64,000 nucleotides of DNA. Source: JAOBAU01 sp034667465 (GTDB lineage Bacteria; Acidobacteriota; Thermoanaerobaculia; Gp7-AA8). Positions 15,934-25,281 of the stretch are shown here, in pieces (the stretch's first letter is position 1; each line of letters opens with the position of its first letter). A program made the translations under genes and the position numbers. The notes beneath the pieces are model-generated. The model had not been told where the DNA came from, made no database searches, and worked only from the letters and a program-made list of their open reading frames with translations. The stretch lies in the NCBI GenBank assembly GCA_034667465.1, contig JAXDJV010000024.1, positions 313,312-377,311 of the forward strand, read 5' to 3'.

Positions 15934-16649
15934 GGTTCCTCGTGCGCGCGGTAGTCGAGCACGCGCTTCGACATCCAGCGGACGGCGAAACAGTCGGCCA
16001 GTCCGCGGAAGGCGCGATTCATCGCTCCGTACTTCGAAACGCCGAACTGCCGCGCGCGATGGTTGACCGGCATCTCCGCGACTTTGTATCCCTGCATCCG
16101 AACGAGCGTCGGCAGGAAGCGATGCATGCCGGTGTAGAGCTTCACGCGGTCGATCGCTTCGCGCCGCACGAGCTTGAGCGAGCAGCCGGTGTCGGTGATC
16201 TGATCGCGCGTGATCCAGTTGCGCACGCCATTGCCGATCCTCGACTGCAGCTTGCGCGAGAACGTGTCGTGACGATTGACGCGCACGCCGATGACCATGT
16301 CGACGCCGAGCTCTTCGAGCTTCTTCATCATCGCCGGAATGTCTGCCGGATCGTTCTGCAGATCGGCGTCGAGCGAGACGACGTACTTCCCGCGCGCGGC
16401 GCGCCATGCAGCGTCGAGCGCGGCTGTCTGTCCGCTGTTCTTCTCGAGCGTGACGATGCGAAGGTTCGGATACCGCGCACGCGCGGCACGCAGCGCAGCC
16501 AGCGAGCCGTCGCTCGAGCCGTCATCGGCCGCAACGATCTCGTACGTCCACGGCTTGCCGTCGAGCGCTTTCGCAATCTCGGCGAGCAAAATCGGGACGT
16601 TTTCTTCCTCGTTGTAAACCGGGAAGACGACGGAGAGATCTGGCTGCAT
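15930..16649 (-). CDS. GT2 family glycosyltransferase (polyprenyl-phosphate sugar type)
   Basis: 239 aa, no TM helices near the C-terminus. GT-A motifs: VVFPVYNEEEN, the DDGSSDGS loop and the metal-binding DADLQND near residue 96, followed by DTGCSLKL. This pattern matches dolichol-/undecaprenyl-phosphate mannose or ArnC-like synthases that charge a lipid carrier for GT-C enzymes. ATGA overlap with tatD upstream and GTGA with LABN downstream, so the three are one operon. Probably supplies the activated sugar for envelope modification (inference). Confidence 0.83.
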   Translation of the reverse strand: MQPDLSVVFPVYNEEENVPILLAEIAKALDGKPWTYEIVAADDGSSDGSLAALRAARARYPNLRIVTLEKNSGQTAALDAAWRAARGKYVVSLDADLQNDPADIPAMMKKLEELGVDMVIGVRVNRHDTFSRKLQSRIGNGVRNWITRDQITDTGCSLKLVRREAIDRVKLYTGMHRFLPTLVRMQGYKVAEMPVNHRARQFGVSKYGAMNRAFRGLADCFAVRWMSKRVLDYRAHEEP

Positions 16650-17407
16650 CAGCGCGGGAGTTTAACTGAGAACGCGCGCTCGAAATTTGCCGTCGTCGCC
16701 ACGGCGACATACTCGACCGGCTTCTCCCAGAGCGACGCCAGCAGCTCGGCGATTTTGATCACGTACGCCGGCTCGTTGTCGCGTCCGCGAAACGGCACCG
16801 GCGCGAGGAACGGCGTGTCGGTCTCGATCAGCACGCGATCGTGCGGCACGGCACGCGCCGCTTCGCGCAGCGACTCCGCCGTCCTGAAGGTGACGATGCC
16901 GGAGAAGGAGATGTAGTAGCCGAGCGCGACGAGCTGCAGCGCGACGTCGCGCGTTTCGGTGAAGGAGTGGAGGATGCCGGGAAGCGGATCGCGCCCGAGG
17001 ATCTCGAGCATCTCCGGCGTCGATTCGCGATTGTGAATGATGACCGGCTTGCGCAGACGGCGAGCCAGATCGAGATGCCGTTCGAGCACGGCAATCTGCG
17101 TTTCGCGTGGCGAGTGGTTGTAGTGAAAGTCGAGTCCGCATTCTCCGATGGCGACGACGCGGTCGTCGGCGGCGAGCCGCTCGATTTCGGCGAACGCAGC
17201 GTCGTCGCAGTCCTTCGCTTCATGCGGATGAAATCCGACCGCCGCCCAGACGTCGTCATGCTGTTTCGCCAGCGCGACCGCCTGCGGCGCGTCGTCGAGC
17301 TTCGTCGCGGGAACGACGAAACCGCGCACGTTCTGCGCGCGGGCACGGTCGAGATTCGCCGCGCCGTCGGACATTGTTAAGTGGCAGTGGGAGTCAGTGA
17401 AGATCAT
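16649..17407 (-). CDS. tatD: TatD family hydrolase
   Basis: 252 aa. Metal-dependent TIM barrel of the TatD/YcfH/YjjV group: FTDSHCHL, AVGFHPHEAK, IGECGLDFHY, PVIIHNRES, GILHSFTET and the ETDTPFLAP Asp, in order, all expected metal or catalytic residues. Members are DNases (3'-5' exonucleases) or D-aminoacyl-tRNA deacylase-like. Starts the GT2/LABN operon. Confidence 0.9.
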   Translation of the reverse strand: MIFTDSHCHLTMSDGAANLDRARAQNVRGFVVPATKLDDAPQAVALAKQHDDVWAAVGFHPHEAKDCDDAAFAEIERLAADDRVVAIGECGLDFHYNHSPRETQIAVLERHLDLARRLRKPVIIHNRESTPEMLEILGRDPLPGILHSFTETRDVALQLVALGYYISFSGIVTFRTAESLREAARAVPHDRVLIETDTPFLAPVPFRGRDNEPAYVIKIAELLASLWEKPVEYVAVATTANFERAFSVKLPR

Positions 17408-17411
17408 GGAG

Positions 17412-17475
17412 GTGCAGAGTGCTGAGTGCTGAGTGCTGAGTCAACCCCGAGCACTCTGCACTCTGCACTCAGCAC
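17412..17475. repeat. dispersed inverted repeat family R3, copy a
   Basis: A tandem AGTGCTG block (three units, 17417-17440) faces a CAGCACT/TGCACTC block (17450-17475) in inverted orientation. A similar element lies at 19892-19964. It fills the gap between tatD and the serine hydrolase stop. Confidence 0.82.
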
Positions 17476-17477
17476 CT

Positions 17478-18638
17478 TTATCTATTTGCGGCGTACCCTT
17501 CCCACCTCGCCGGCGTCGATCGATCGCCAATCAACTCCTTCATCAGCGGGATGAAGATGCTGTCGCCGTTGCTGCTGTTCGACATCAGCACGATGCCGAT
17601 TTTTCGGTCGGGATAGACGAGGAAGTGATTCTCCCAGCCGTCGTCGTGTCCTTCTTTGAAAAACGCCCAACCGTACTTCGTTTTGAAAAGGCCGACGCCG
17701 AGGCCGTAGGAAAGACGGATGGCGTGATTTTCGTCGGTGAAGTCGGGCTTCAGCGTCGGGAACTGCGCTTTCGAGAAAATCGCGATCTGCGGACGGAACA
17801 TCTCCTTCCACGACTTCGCGCTGACGCCGCGCTTCTGCATCACCGCTGCGATGAACTTCGCGTAGTCGTCGATCGTCGTGTCCATCGAACCGGCGGCGCG
17901 CGAGCCGGTTCGCTTGTTGTGACCGATGACCTTCCCCGTTTCGTCGTAGCCGAGCGCGATGTCGGATTCGAATTGCGGTTGCCACGTCATGCTGCTGCGC
18001 GTCATGCCAAACGGCGTGAAGATGCGCGACTGCATCATCTCCGCGATCGGCTTGCCGCTCTTCGCTTCGATGACGAACTGCAGCAGGTTGATCCCCTCGC
18101 CCGAATACGCGTAGCGCGTTCCCGGTGTGAACTTGATGTCGAGCTTTCCGCTGGCGTTCAGCGAACGGAAGTTCGGAAAGCCGGCGGTGTGACTGAGCAG
18201 CATGCGCGGCGTGATCAGTTTCCAGCGCTCGTCGTTCGCGAGATCGGCGTACTTTTCGTATTGCGGCAGCGGCTTCGGCAGGTACCGCTCGATCGACGTG
18301 TCGAGATCGATGACTCCTTCGTCGACGAGCTGCATCACGAAATATGCGAAGAGCGATTTCGTGAACGACGCCGCCCAAACGATGCTGTCGGTGCGCAGCG
18401 GCTGTTGCTTCTCGACGTTCGCGAGTCCGTAACTCTTCACGTAGACGATGCGGTTGTCGTTGAGGATGGCGACGGAGATGCCGGTGACGTGCGCGGCTTC
18501 CATGAGATGAGTCACGGTCGCATCGATCTTCGCCGGCGTGATCGTGGTGCCGTCGATTCGCTTCACGCCCGTCGCCAGGACGAGCGCGAGTAACGCGACT
18601 GCCACACGCGCCCCGACGTGAATCCGTGGCCTAACCAT
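17478..18638 (-). CDS. serine hydrolase, beta-lactamase/class C fold
   Basis: 386 aa with an N-terminal signal (residues 1-29). Active-site SxxK in AASFTKSLFAY (about residue 92), YxN-like YSGEG near 176, and the KTG-equivalent region around EGHDDGWEN. This family includes class C lactamases, DD-peptidases and esterases; the YSG variant and the missing KTG point to an esterase or D-aminopeptidase-like activity in the periplasm rather than an antibiotic lactamase. Overlaps the thiolase by 8 bp and ends next to repeat R3. Confidence 0.8.
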   Translation of the reverse strand: MVRPRIHVGARVAVALLALVLATGVKRIDGTTITPAKIDATVTHLMEAAHVTGISVAILNDNRIVYVKSYGLANVEKQQPLRTDSIVWAASFTKSLFAYFVMQLVDEGVIDLDTSIERYLPKPLPQYEKYADLANDERWKLITPRMLLSHTAGFPNFRSLNASGKLDIKFTPGTRYAYSGEGINLLQFVIEAKSGKPIAEMMQSRIFTPFGMTRSSMTWQPQFESDIALGYDETGKVIGHNKRTGSRAAGSMDTTIDDYAKFIAAVMQKRGVSAKSWKEMFRPQIAIFSKAQFPTLKPDFTDENHAIRLSYGLGVGLFKTKYGWAFFKEGHDDGWENHFLVYPDRKIGIVLMSNSSNGDSIFIPLMKELIGDRSTPARWEGYAANR

Positions 18639-19884
18639 GATCCGCCGCGAAGCCGGTCGCCGACGCTGTGCGATCCAACGCAGCGGCCCGTGGCCGCCGC
18701 CGCTCCACGAGGAGCGACAAGCCCATGCCGCCGGAGATGCAGAGCGTCGCGAGGCCGTAGCGGCCGTTGCGCGCGGCGAGTGCGTGCAGCAGCGTCGTCG
18801 TAATTCGTGCGCCCGTCGCGCCGATCGGATGTCCGAGCGAGATCGCGCCGCCGTTCACATTGAGCTTCGCCGGATTGAAGTGCAGCTCGCGATCGCAGGC
18901 GATGACCTGCGCGGCGAACGCTTCGTTCAGCTCGACGAGATCGATGTCGTCGAGTGCGATGCCGGTCTCATTCAGCAGTTTCTTCGTCGCCGGAACGGGT
19001 CCGAGTCCCATCACTTTCGGATCGACGCCCGCCTGCGCGTAGCCGACGATGCGCGCCATCGGCGTCAGCCCGAGCTCCATCATCGTGTCGCCGCGCGCGA
19101 CGAGCATCGATGACGCGCCGTCGGTCACGCCGGACGAGTTGCCGGCGTGGACGCTGCCGTTCTTCCGAAAGACCGGCGGCAGTTTCGCGAGCGATCCGAG
19201 GTCGGTGTCGAAGCGCGGATGCTCGTCGCGATCGACAACCTGTTGACCTTTGCGGCCGTCCAGCGTCACCGGCACCAGCTCCGCGCTGAACGCGTTCGCG
19301 TCGTATGCGCGGCCCGCTTTCGCCTGCGACTCCATCGCGAAGCGATCCTGTTCGTCGCGCGAGATTCCGTAGCGCTCGGCCAGCGTCTCGGCGGTCGAGC
19401 CCATCATCTCGTCGGCGAGCGGGCACATGAAGCCGTCGCGGTACATGCCGTCGATCACTTCATCGTTTCCCATCCGATAGCCCCACCGCGCGCGCGGCAG
19501 GAGATACGGCGTGTTCGACATCGATTCGGTGCCGCCGGCGAGGATGATCTCGGCGGCGCCGAGGCGGATCTGATCGGCCGCGTTCATGATGGCGCGGAGA
19601 CCGGAACCGCACGCCTGGTTCACCGTGTACGCCGGCACTTCGTGCGCGAGTCCCGACTTGATCGCCACCTGCCGCGCGATGTTCGGCCCGACGCCAGCCT
19701 GGCGCGCGTTGCCGAAAATCACTTCGTCGATTTTCCGCGGATCGACGCCGCTTCGCTCGATCGTCGCGCGCGCCGACGCGGTGCCGAGTTGTGCGGCGGT
19801 CAGCGAGGAAAGGCCGCCGCCGAACTTGCCGATCGGCGTCCGGACGGCGGCGATCAGAAAAATGTCTTCGTTGAGTTTCGTCAT
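18631..19884 (-). CDS. acetyl-CoA acetyltransferase (thiolase)
   Basis: 417 aa. Catalytic Cys in NQACGSGLRA (about residue 92), then the NEAFAAQ segment, the His in GGAISLGHPIGATGAR and the second Cys in CISGGMG. Thiolases condense or cleave acyl-CoAs (acetoacetyl-CoA). A 22-residue Arg/Ala tail after the usual end extends into the overlap with the serine hydrolase. No other beta-oxidation genes are near. The start lacks a ribosome site because repeat R3 lies immediately upstream. Confidence 0.9.
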   Translation of the reverse strand: MTKLNEDIFLIAAVRTPIGKFGGGLSSLTAAQLGTASARATIERSGVDPRKIDEVIFGNARQAGVGPNIARQVAIKSGLAHEVPAYTVNQACGSGLRAIMNAADQIRLGAAEIILAGGTESMSNTPYLLPRARWGYRMGNDEVIDGMYRDGFMCPLADEMMGSTAETLAERYGISRDEQDRFAMESQAKAGRAYDANAFSAELVPVTLDGRKGQQVVDRDEHPRFDTDLGSLAKLPPVFRKNGSVHAGNSSGVTDGASSMLVARGDTMMELGLTPMARIVGYAQAGVDPKVMGLGPVPATKKLLNETGIALDDIDLVELNEAFAAQVIACDRELHFNPAKLNVNGGAISLGHPIGATGARITTTLLHALAARNGRYGLATLCISGGMGLSLLVERRRPRAAALDRTASATGFAADHG

Positions 19885-19891
19885 TCAGAAT

Positions 19892-19964
19892 CAGTGCTGA
19901 GTGCTGAGTGCCGAGTGCTGAAGAGCCGTTCTGACTCAGCACTCAGCACTCTGCACTCAGCACT
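19892..19964. repeat. dispersed inverted repeat family R3, copy b
   Basis: CAGTGCTGAGTGCTGAGTG... faces ...CACTCAGCACTCTGCACTC; about 30-bp imperfect arms around a short GCCGTTCTGAC centre. It supplies the TGA of the M20 peptidase (19957-19959) and abuts the thiolase start. Confidence 0.82.
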
Positions 19965-20979
19965 TCCTTTCCAGCAGCTTGATGACCATCCGCTCGTACG
20001 TATCGACGGCGGCGAGCAATTCCTTCTTACTGATTTTTTCGTCGACGCCGTGCGCGTCGAGGATCGAGCCGGGGCCGAACAGCAGCGGCCTGCCCAGGGT
20101 TTTGAGCCAGGGCACATCTGTATTGAATGCAACAACCGTCGATTCCTCGCCGTCCGGCACGACCATGAACTGCGGCGGATTGCCGCGCTCGAGGACGATC
20201 GTGCCGCGATGTTTTTCGACGATGCGCGCGAGCTGTTCGCGGATCTGCCGCGGCTCGCAGACGATGCGGAAGATCATCTCGCATTCGGCGCGCGCCGCGA
20301 TGATGTTCGGCTTCTCGCCGCCGCGCACGACGCCGACGTTTACCGTCGATCGGCCGAGCACTTCGTGCGAGCCCCAGTCGGCGGCGTTGATCTCGGCGAT
20401 CGCCGCGACCATTCGATTGATCGCTGAATCTCCGCGCTCCGGATAAGCGGAGTGTCCGGGGATGCCGTCGAAGCGAACGATCGCCGTGAACGCACCCTTC
20501 GACGCGCGCGCGAAGGTCGATTCGGTCGGCTCGCCGACGACCACGAATTCCGAGCCGAGGTCGGCGAAGAAGACGTTCGCTTCCTTTGCGCCGATCGAAT
20601 CGGTCTCTTCGCCGACGACGAAGAGGAACGCGAATTCGTCGATGCCGCGCGCGCGCAACCGTTCGCCGGCGGCCAGCATCGCGGCGATGATTCCTTTCGT
20701 ATCGCACGCGCCGCGGCCGTAGATGTGCTGCTCGTCTTCACGCGAAGCAAACCACGGCGGCACGGTGTCGATGTGCGAGTTGATGACGACGCGCGGATGT
20801 CCGCCGGCGCTCGCGTAAACGTTGAAGCGCGTTTCGCTCAGCTCGTGTTTGCGGCAGGCGTAGCCCTGACGCGTCAGCTCATCGAAGAGAAAGTTCGCGA
20901 CGGCGAGCTCGTTGTCGGTGGTCGACGGGATGTCGATCAGTTGTCGCGCGAGCGCGATTGCGTCAATCAAGGTCGCCAC
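19957..20979 (-). CDS. M20 family peptidase/deacetylase (ArgE/DapE-like)
   Basis: 340 aa. Zinc ligands: H in INSHIDTVPP, bridging D in GRGACDTKG, catalytic E-E in GEETDS and later E in GEPTE, last His in DAHGVDEK. The dimerisation domain has the GIPGHSAYPERG motif. The family hydrolyses N-acyl amino acids or dipeptides; the exact substrate is not readable. The 5' end overlaps the kinase stop by 13 bp. The terminal Cys and TGA come from repeat R3. Confidence 0.85.
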   Translation of the reverse strand: MATLIDAIALARQLIDIPSTTDNELAVANFLFDELTRQGYACRKHELSETRFNVYASAGGHPRVVINSHIDTVPPWFASREDEQHIYGRGACDTKGIIAAMLAAGERLRARGIDEFAFLFVVGEETDSIGAKEANVFFADLGSEFVVVGEPTESTFARASKGAFTAIVRFDGIPGHSAYPERGDSAINRMVAAIAEINAADWGSHEVLGRSTVNVGVVRGGEKPNIIAARAECEMIFRIVCEPRQIREQLARIVEKHRGTIVLERGNPPQFMVVPDGEESTVVAFNTDVPWLKTLGRPLLFGPGSILDAHGVDEKISKKELLAAVDTYERMVIKLLERKC

Positions 20980-22574
20980 CCGCGCCGCCCGCCCCGCAAC
21001 GGCGGACGCTGCTCGCCGCCTTCTTCTCTCAGCGCGCGCTGCAGTGCGTGGAAGTCGGGATCGTCGGGCCAGGTGCGGACAAACTCGCGCGCTCGTTCAT
21101 GCGCGATGACGCGTTGTCCGAGCGAGATCGCGAGGCCGAGCTGCGACAGCTGGCGTTCGCGCGCGTCGAGGCGATCGGAGTCTTCGAGCGCGCGCTCGAA
21201 CTGCGTCCGCGCCGCGACCGTGTTGCGCGTGGCGAGAAAGATCTCGCCGAGGCGAAAGTGAGCGCGCGCGTGATGCGGGTCGGCGCGCTCGATGTCGAGG
21301 AACGCATCGCGCGCGAGGAGGAAATCGCCGGCGCGGAGTTGCTGCACGGCGATGTCGTATCGCTGGTCGAGCGAGTTCTGACGCGGCTGCTCAACGGGCG
21401 CCGGAGCGGGCGCGGGAACTGGTGCGGGGCCGGCCGCTTCGGCCGGCCTGGCGGGCGAAGCGCCCGCCGCCACACTGGACACCGTCGTCGTTGTTGGCGG
21501 CGTTGTCGCGACGACATTCACACTCGTCGTCGATGGCGCGGCAACCGGCGGCGCGACCGGTTTCGGCGCAGGCGCCGGCGCCGGACGTCGCATCGTCAGA
21601 AACGCACCGATCGCCGCAACTACGGCAAGCGCGGCGAGCACCGGAATCCATCGACGCCGTTTCGGCCGCACTCCTGTGATCACCGTCGGCGTCGCCGCCG
21701 CATTCGCTGATGTATACGGCACCGTCGGCGCCGATCCGAGTTGCGCGTCGAGCGCCGTGACCAGCTCCGCAGCGCTTTCGAATCGATCCTCGCGCTTCTT
21801 CTCCACGCAGCGGCGGATGATCGCGTTCAGTCCCAGCGAAATAGCAGCGTTCAGCGCGCGCGCTTCCTGCGGCTCATCGCGCACGATCTGCGTGATCGTC
21901 TCCGTCACCGTTTCGCCGCTGAACGGCAGCCGGCCGGTCGCGGCCTGATACATCACCACGCCGAGCGAAAAAATATCGGTACGCGCATCGAGACTTTTTC
22001 CGAGCGCCTGTTCGGGTGACATGTAGTGAACGGTGCCGACGATCAATCCGCGCTGCGTCATGAATGCGGTCGTGCCGTCGGTGCCGTGCTGCGTTTCGAC
22101 ACCGACCTGTTTGGCGATGCCGAAGTCGAGCACTTTCACGCGCGAGCCGGTGACGATGACGTTGTCCGGCTTGATGTCGCGATGAATGATCCCTTTCGCG
22201 TGCGCTTCCGCGAGTGCGTCGGCGACGCCGCGCGCGATCCGGCAAAGATCGGCTTCGTTCATCGCGCCGCGCCGCATTACCTGCGACAGCGGTTCGCCAT
22301 CGACGAGCTCCATCACGATGAAGAGTCGATCACCGTCTTCTTCGATCGAATGGATCGTGGCGATGTTCGGGTGATAGAGCTGCGCGGCGGTGCGCGCTTC
22401 ACGTTTCAGTCGCGCCAGCGCGTCGGCGTCGGCCGCGACCGCCGCCGGCAAAATCTTGATCGCCACCATCCGGCCGAGCCTTGTGTCCTCGGCTTTCCAC
22501 ACCTCGCCCATGCCGCCGGCGCCGATCTTCGCGACCAGACGGTACGGCCCGAGCGGCGTATCGGGGGAAAGCAT
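20967..22574 (-). CDS. membrane Ser/Thr protein kinase with C-terminal TPR region
   Basis: 535 aa. Kinase domain 11-265: GAGGMGEVWKAED loop, Lys40 (VAIK), HRDIKPDN 131-138, DFG 150-152, then a GTVHYMSPEQ activation segment; all catalytic residues intact. A single helix lies at about 310-328, followed by a Pro/Ala/Thr linker (330-400) and TPR-like helices (410-510). The linker contains an in-frame copy of repeat R5. Bacterial Hanks-type kinases of this layout signal across the inner membrane. Divergent from the VWA operon across 89 bp. Confidence 0.9.
   Translation of the reverse strand: MLSPDTPLGPYRLVAKIGAGGMGEVWKAEDTRLGRMVAIKILPAAVAADADALARLKREARTAAQLYHPNIATIHSIEEDGDRLFIVMELVDGEPLSQVMRRGAMNEADLCRIARGVADALAEAHAKGIIHRDIKPDNVIVTGSRVKVLDFGIAKQVGVETQHGTDGTTAFMTQRGLIVGTVHYMSPEQALGKSLDARTDIFSLGVVMYQAATGRLPFSGETVTETITQIVRDEPQEARALNAAISLGLNAIIRRCVEKKREDRFESAAELVTALDAQLGSAPTVPYTSANAAATPTVITGVRPKRRRWIPVLAALAVVAAIGAFLTMRRPAPAPAPKPVAPPVAAPSTTSVNVVATTPPTTTTVSSVAAGASPARPAEAAGPAPVPAPAPAPVEQPRQNSLDQRYDIAVQQLRAGDFLLARDAFLDIERADPHHARAHFRLGEIFLATRNTVAARTQFERALEDSDRLDARERQLSQLGLAISLGQRVIAHERAREFVRTWPDDPDFHALQRALREEGGEQRPPLRGGRRGWRP
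21424..21475 (-). repeat. dispersed GC-rich repeat family R5, copy a, inside the kinase
   Basis: On the minus strand about 53 bp beginning GTGTGGCGGCGGGCGCTTCG, with two hairpins (GGCGGGCGCTTCGCCCGCC and GGCCGGCCGAAGCGGCCGGCC). It matches 43915-43968 at about 46 of 53 positions. Translated in frame as SVAAGASPARPAEAAGPAP of the kinase linker. Confidence 0.82.
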
Positions 22575-22663
22575 GCGCGGCGATTGTAGGACAGATCGTC
22601 ATCGAAATGAGCCAACTCGCACAATCGAAATTACTTACAGCGTCGGATCAGTTACGAGCGGAC

Positions 22664-23728
22664 GTGCGCAAAGCCATCGCCAGCGTCGTTTTGTTGTTCG
22701 TCGCGATCACCGCGGGCGCGGCGACCGTGACGTTCGTTTCGCCGCTCGACGGGATGCAGACGCTCGGGCCGATGGCGCTCGAAGTGACGACCACGGCGAC
22801 AAAGATCGATCGCGTCGAGTTCTACGTCGATGGCTCGCTGGCCGGCGTCGCGCGCACGCCGCCGTATCGGATCGCGCACGATTTCGGGACGTCGCCGATG
22901 CCGCACGAAGTGACGGCGAAGGTCTGGTCGAACGCATTCCGCACCGTCGATTCCGCGCGCGTGCTGACCGCCGCAGTCACCGCCGGCGAAACGACGAACG
23001 TCGATTTCGTCGAAGTGCCGCTGCGCATCCGCGCACCGCGAGCGGTGCACGCGAGCGAACTGCGCGTAACCGAGAACGGGATCGAGCAGACGATTCGCGA
23101 GCTGCGCGCCGATCGCGGCGCGGCGCGTTTCGTCTTCATCATCGATCGCTCGCTGAGCATGGGCGACGGCAGGCTCGCCGCCGCGTTGCGCGCCGTCGAT
23201 GAGGAATCGAAGTTGCTCCGCGCTGACGATCGCGTGGAGGTCGTGCTCTTCAATCACAACGTCGCCAAACCGCGTGCGGTCGCGCGCGGCGAACGGCTGG
23301 CGCGAATCTTCGGCGAAGTGCTGCCGAACGGCGGCACGTCGTTGCGCGATGCGCTCGCGTCCGCGGCGTCGCGCGAACGAACGTACGCGATCGTGATCAG
23401 CGACGGCGGCGATCGCAACAGCGAATCGTCGGAAGAGGAATCACTGCGCCGTATCAGCGGCACGAAAACCGTCGTCTCGTCCATCATCCTCGGCGACTCG
23501 AGTCCGTTCCTCGATCGCGTCGCAAAGACGACCGGCGGCAGCGTCGTGCGCGCGTCGCGCAGCACGCTCGACGAGCAGTTGCGGCGGCTCATCGTCGACA
23601 TCAACAGCCGCTACACGCTCGCGTATCAGAGCCATGGAAATGGTGAAGGCTGGCGGAAAGTCTCGGTGATCGCCAACGGTCGCAACGTGGAGATCATCAA
23701 CCCGCGCAAGGAGTACTTCGCGCAATGA
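22664..23728 (+). CDS. secreted VWA-domain protein
   Basis: 354 aa from GTG at 22664, giving a normal signal peptide (RKAIASVVLLFVAITAGAA); an in-frame ATG at 22607 would add 19 residues. A beta-sandwich-like N-terminal domain (20-100, 'SPLDG..V.FYVDG..') is followed by the VWA fold (150-350). MIDAS residues DRSLS at 161-165 and the Thr in NGGTSLRDAL are intact. It resembles the acidobacterial VWFA-related proteins; its ligand is unknown. First gene of a six-gene operon and overlaps the next by 4 bp. Confidence 0.8.
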   Translation: MRKAIASVVLLFVAITAGAATVTFVSPLDGMQTLGPMALEVTTTATKIDRVEFYVDGSLAGVARTPPYRIAHDFGTSPMPHEVTAKVWSNAFRTVDSARVLTAAVTAGETTNVDFVEVPLRIRAPRAVHASELRVTENGIEQTIRELRADRGAARFVFIIDRSLSMGDGRLAAALRAVDEESKLLRADDRVEVVLFNHNVAKPRAVARGERLARIFGEVLPNGGTSLRDALASAASRERTYAIVISDGGDRNSESSEEESLRRISGTKTVVSSIILGDSSPFLDRVAKTTGGSVVRASRSTLDEQLRRLIVDINSRYTLAYQSHGNGEGWRKVSVIANGRNVEIINPRKEYFAQ

Positions 23729-25281
23729 AACGCGCACTCGCGCTGGCGATGTTGATGACGACCGCGGTGTTCGCGCAGTCGACGCGAGTCGCGTCCGATT
23801 TCGAGATCGCGCAGATGCAGAAGCAGCTCGCGCAATCGCACGATTTCAATTCACAACTTTCCGGCCATCTCAACCTCGGCGACCTCCGGTCGACGCGTAA
23901 CGAACCGTCGCTGGCGAGCGGCGAATATCGCACCGCGCTGACGATCGCGACGAACGAGCGTCTCGCTGCGCGCCGCGCCTCGAACATGGAACGCTACGCG
24001 TACGCGACCTCGTACGCGGCGCTCGCGAACGCGAAGCTCGGACGCGCCGGCGATGCGCTGTCGCTGAGCGACGAAGCGCTGCGATACGTGAGCGATTCGG
24101 CGAAAACGTGGAACCTCCGCGCGAACGCGATGACGGAGCTGCGCATGCCGAAGAAGGCGGCCGGTGCCGCGCGGAACGCGGTGGCGATCGCGATCGCGGA
24201 GACGGCGAAATCGCCGACGGTCGCGAACGAGATCGATCTCGCCATCTATCGCTACTCGCTCGCCATCGCGATCGTCGACACGCCGGAGAGACGCGAATCG
24301 GAACGGCTGCTCGCCGAGATCATCACGACATTGCGCGGCTCGAAGTTCGACGCGCTGCGAAAAGAGATCGCACGCGGCGAATCGTTCGAGATCTATTCGA
24401 CGGCACGAGGCGAGGCGGACGCGTACAACTCGCTGCTCAACCGTTCGCAACTGCTGCTCGCGTCGTTGTACGAAGAGCGCGGCGACGTCACCGCGGCGCG
24501 GGGCGTCTATCGCGACGTCCTCGCAGCACGCGGCGACGATGCGAACGCGCTTGCCGCACTGGCACGGCTGGCGTCGGCGCGTGACGATCGCGATCGGTAT
24601 TTCGTCGAGGCGTTTGATGCGAATCCGTTCTCGATCGAGCTGATTCGCGAGTTTCAGAAGGCGAAGCGTGCGGCTTCGGCGGATGAATCAACGACCGGTT
24701 CGCGCGTTCGCAAAGCACTACTGGCGATGCAGCGCGGCGAGCATCGCGCCGCACGAACGACGCTCGATTCGCTCGTGCGCGATTTCCCGAATAACGACGT
24801 CGTGCAATACCTCGCGGCGATGAACGATGCTGCGCTCGGCGACGTCGACCGGGCGCGTTCGCGCACGATTCATCTGTCGGAGCTGCGGAGTGAAGTGAAT
24901 CGCCGCATCGCCGCTGCGGAAGAGCCGGCGCCGGCGTTCCTCCGCAGTGGCTCCTCCGCGACTCCCACGGCAAAAGAGCTGCGGACGCTGATCGCGATGT
25001 TCGCGCAAAACCGGCTCACGCCCGAACAGCGTGCGACGCTCGACAAGGTGACGCTCACGAACGTCGCATCCTTCGACGCGCCGACTCCAGGCGCACCGGG
25101 AACAACCGTCTTCGCGGGCGGAATGATCGAAGGAGTGCCGTTCACCTTCAGCGAGCCGACCGCGTTTCAGGGAACTCTCACTTCGCCGCTGCGGCTGACG
25201 TATCGGCTGCTCGGCGCGACGCAGAAAGATGGCGCCGATGCGCTGCTGCTGGAGCCGTTGAAGGTGGAGGCTGCGCGATGA
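23725..25281 (+). CDS. secreted TPR-like helical-repeat protein
   Basis: 518 aa. Signal peptide MKRALALAMLMTTAVFAQ, then helical repeats throughout about residues 50-400 with TPR spacing (A..Y..AL at intervals near 34, as in RAGDALSLSDEALRYV). The C-terminal 90 residues form a separate beta-rich domain. No enzyme motif. ATGA overlap on both sides, so it is coupled to the VWA and propeller-like genes. Probably a periplasmic scaffold. Confidence 0.6.
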   Translation: MKRALALAMLMTTAVFAQSTRVASDFEIAQMQKQLAQSHDFNSQLSGHLNLGDLRSTRNEPSLASGEYRTALTIATNERLAARRASNMERYAYATSYAALANAKLGRAGDALSLSDEALRYVSDSAKTWNLRANAMTELRMPKKAAGAARNAVAIAIAETAKSPTVANEIDLAIYRYSLAIAIVDTPERRESERLLAEIITTLRGSKFDALRKEIARGESFEIYSTARGEADAYNSLLNRSQLLLASLYEERGDVTAARGVYRDVLAARGDDANALAALARLASARDDRDRYFVEAFDANPFSIELIREFQKAKRAASADESTTGSRVRKALLAMQRGEHRAARTTLDSLVRDFPNNDVVQYLAAMNDAALGDVDRARSRTIHLSELRSEVNRRIAAAEEPAPAFLRSGSSATPTAKELRTLIAMFAQNRLTPEQRATLDKVTLTNVASFDAPTPGAPGTTVFAGGMIEGVPFTFSEPTAFQGTLTSPLRLTYRLLGATQKDGADALLLEPLKVEAAR

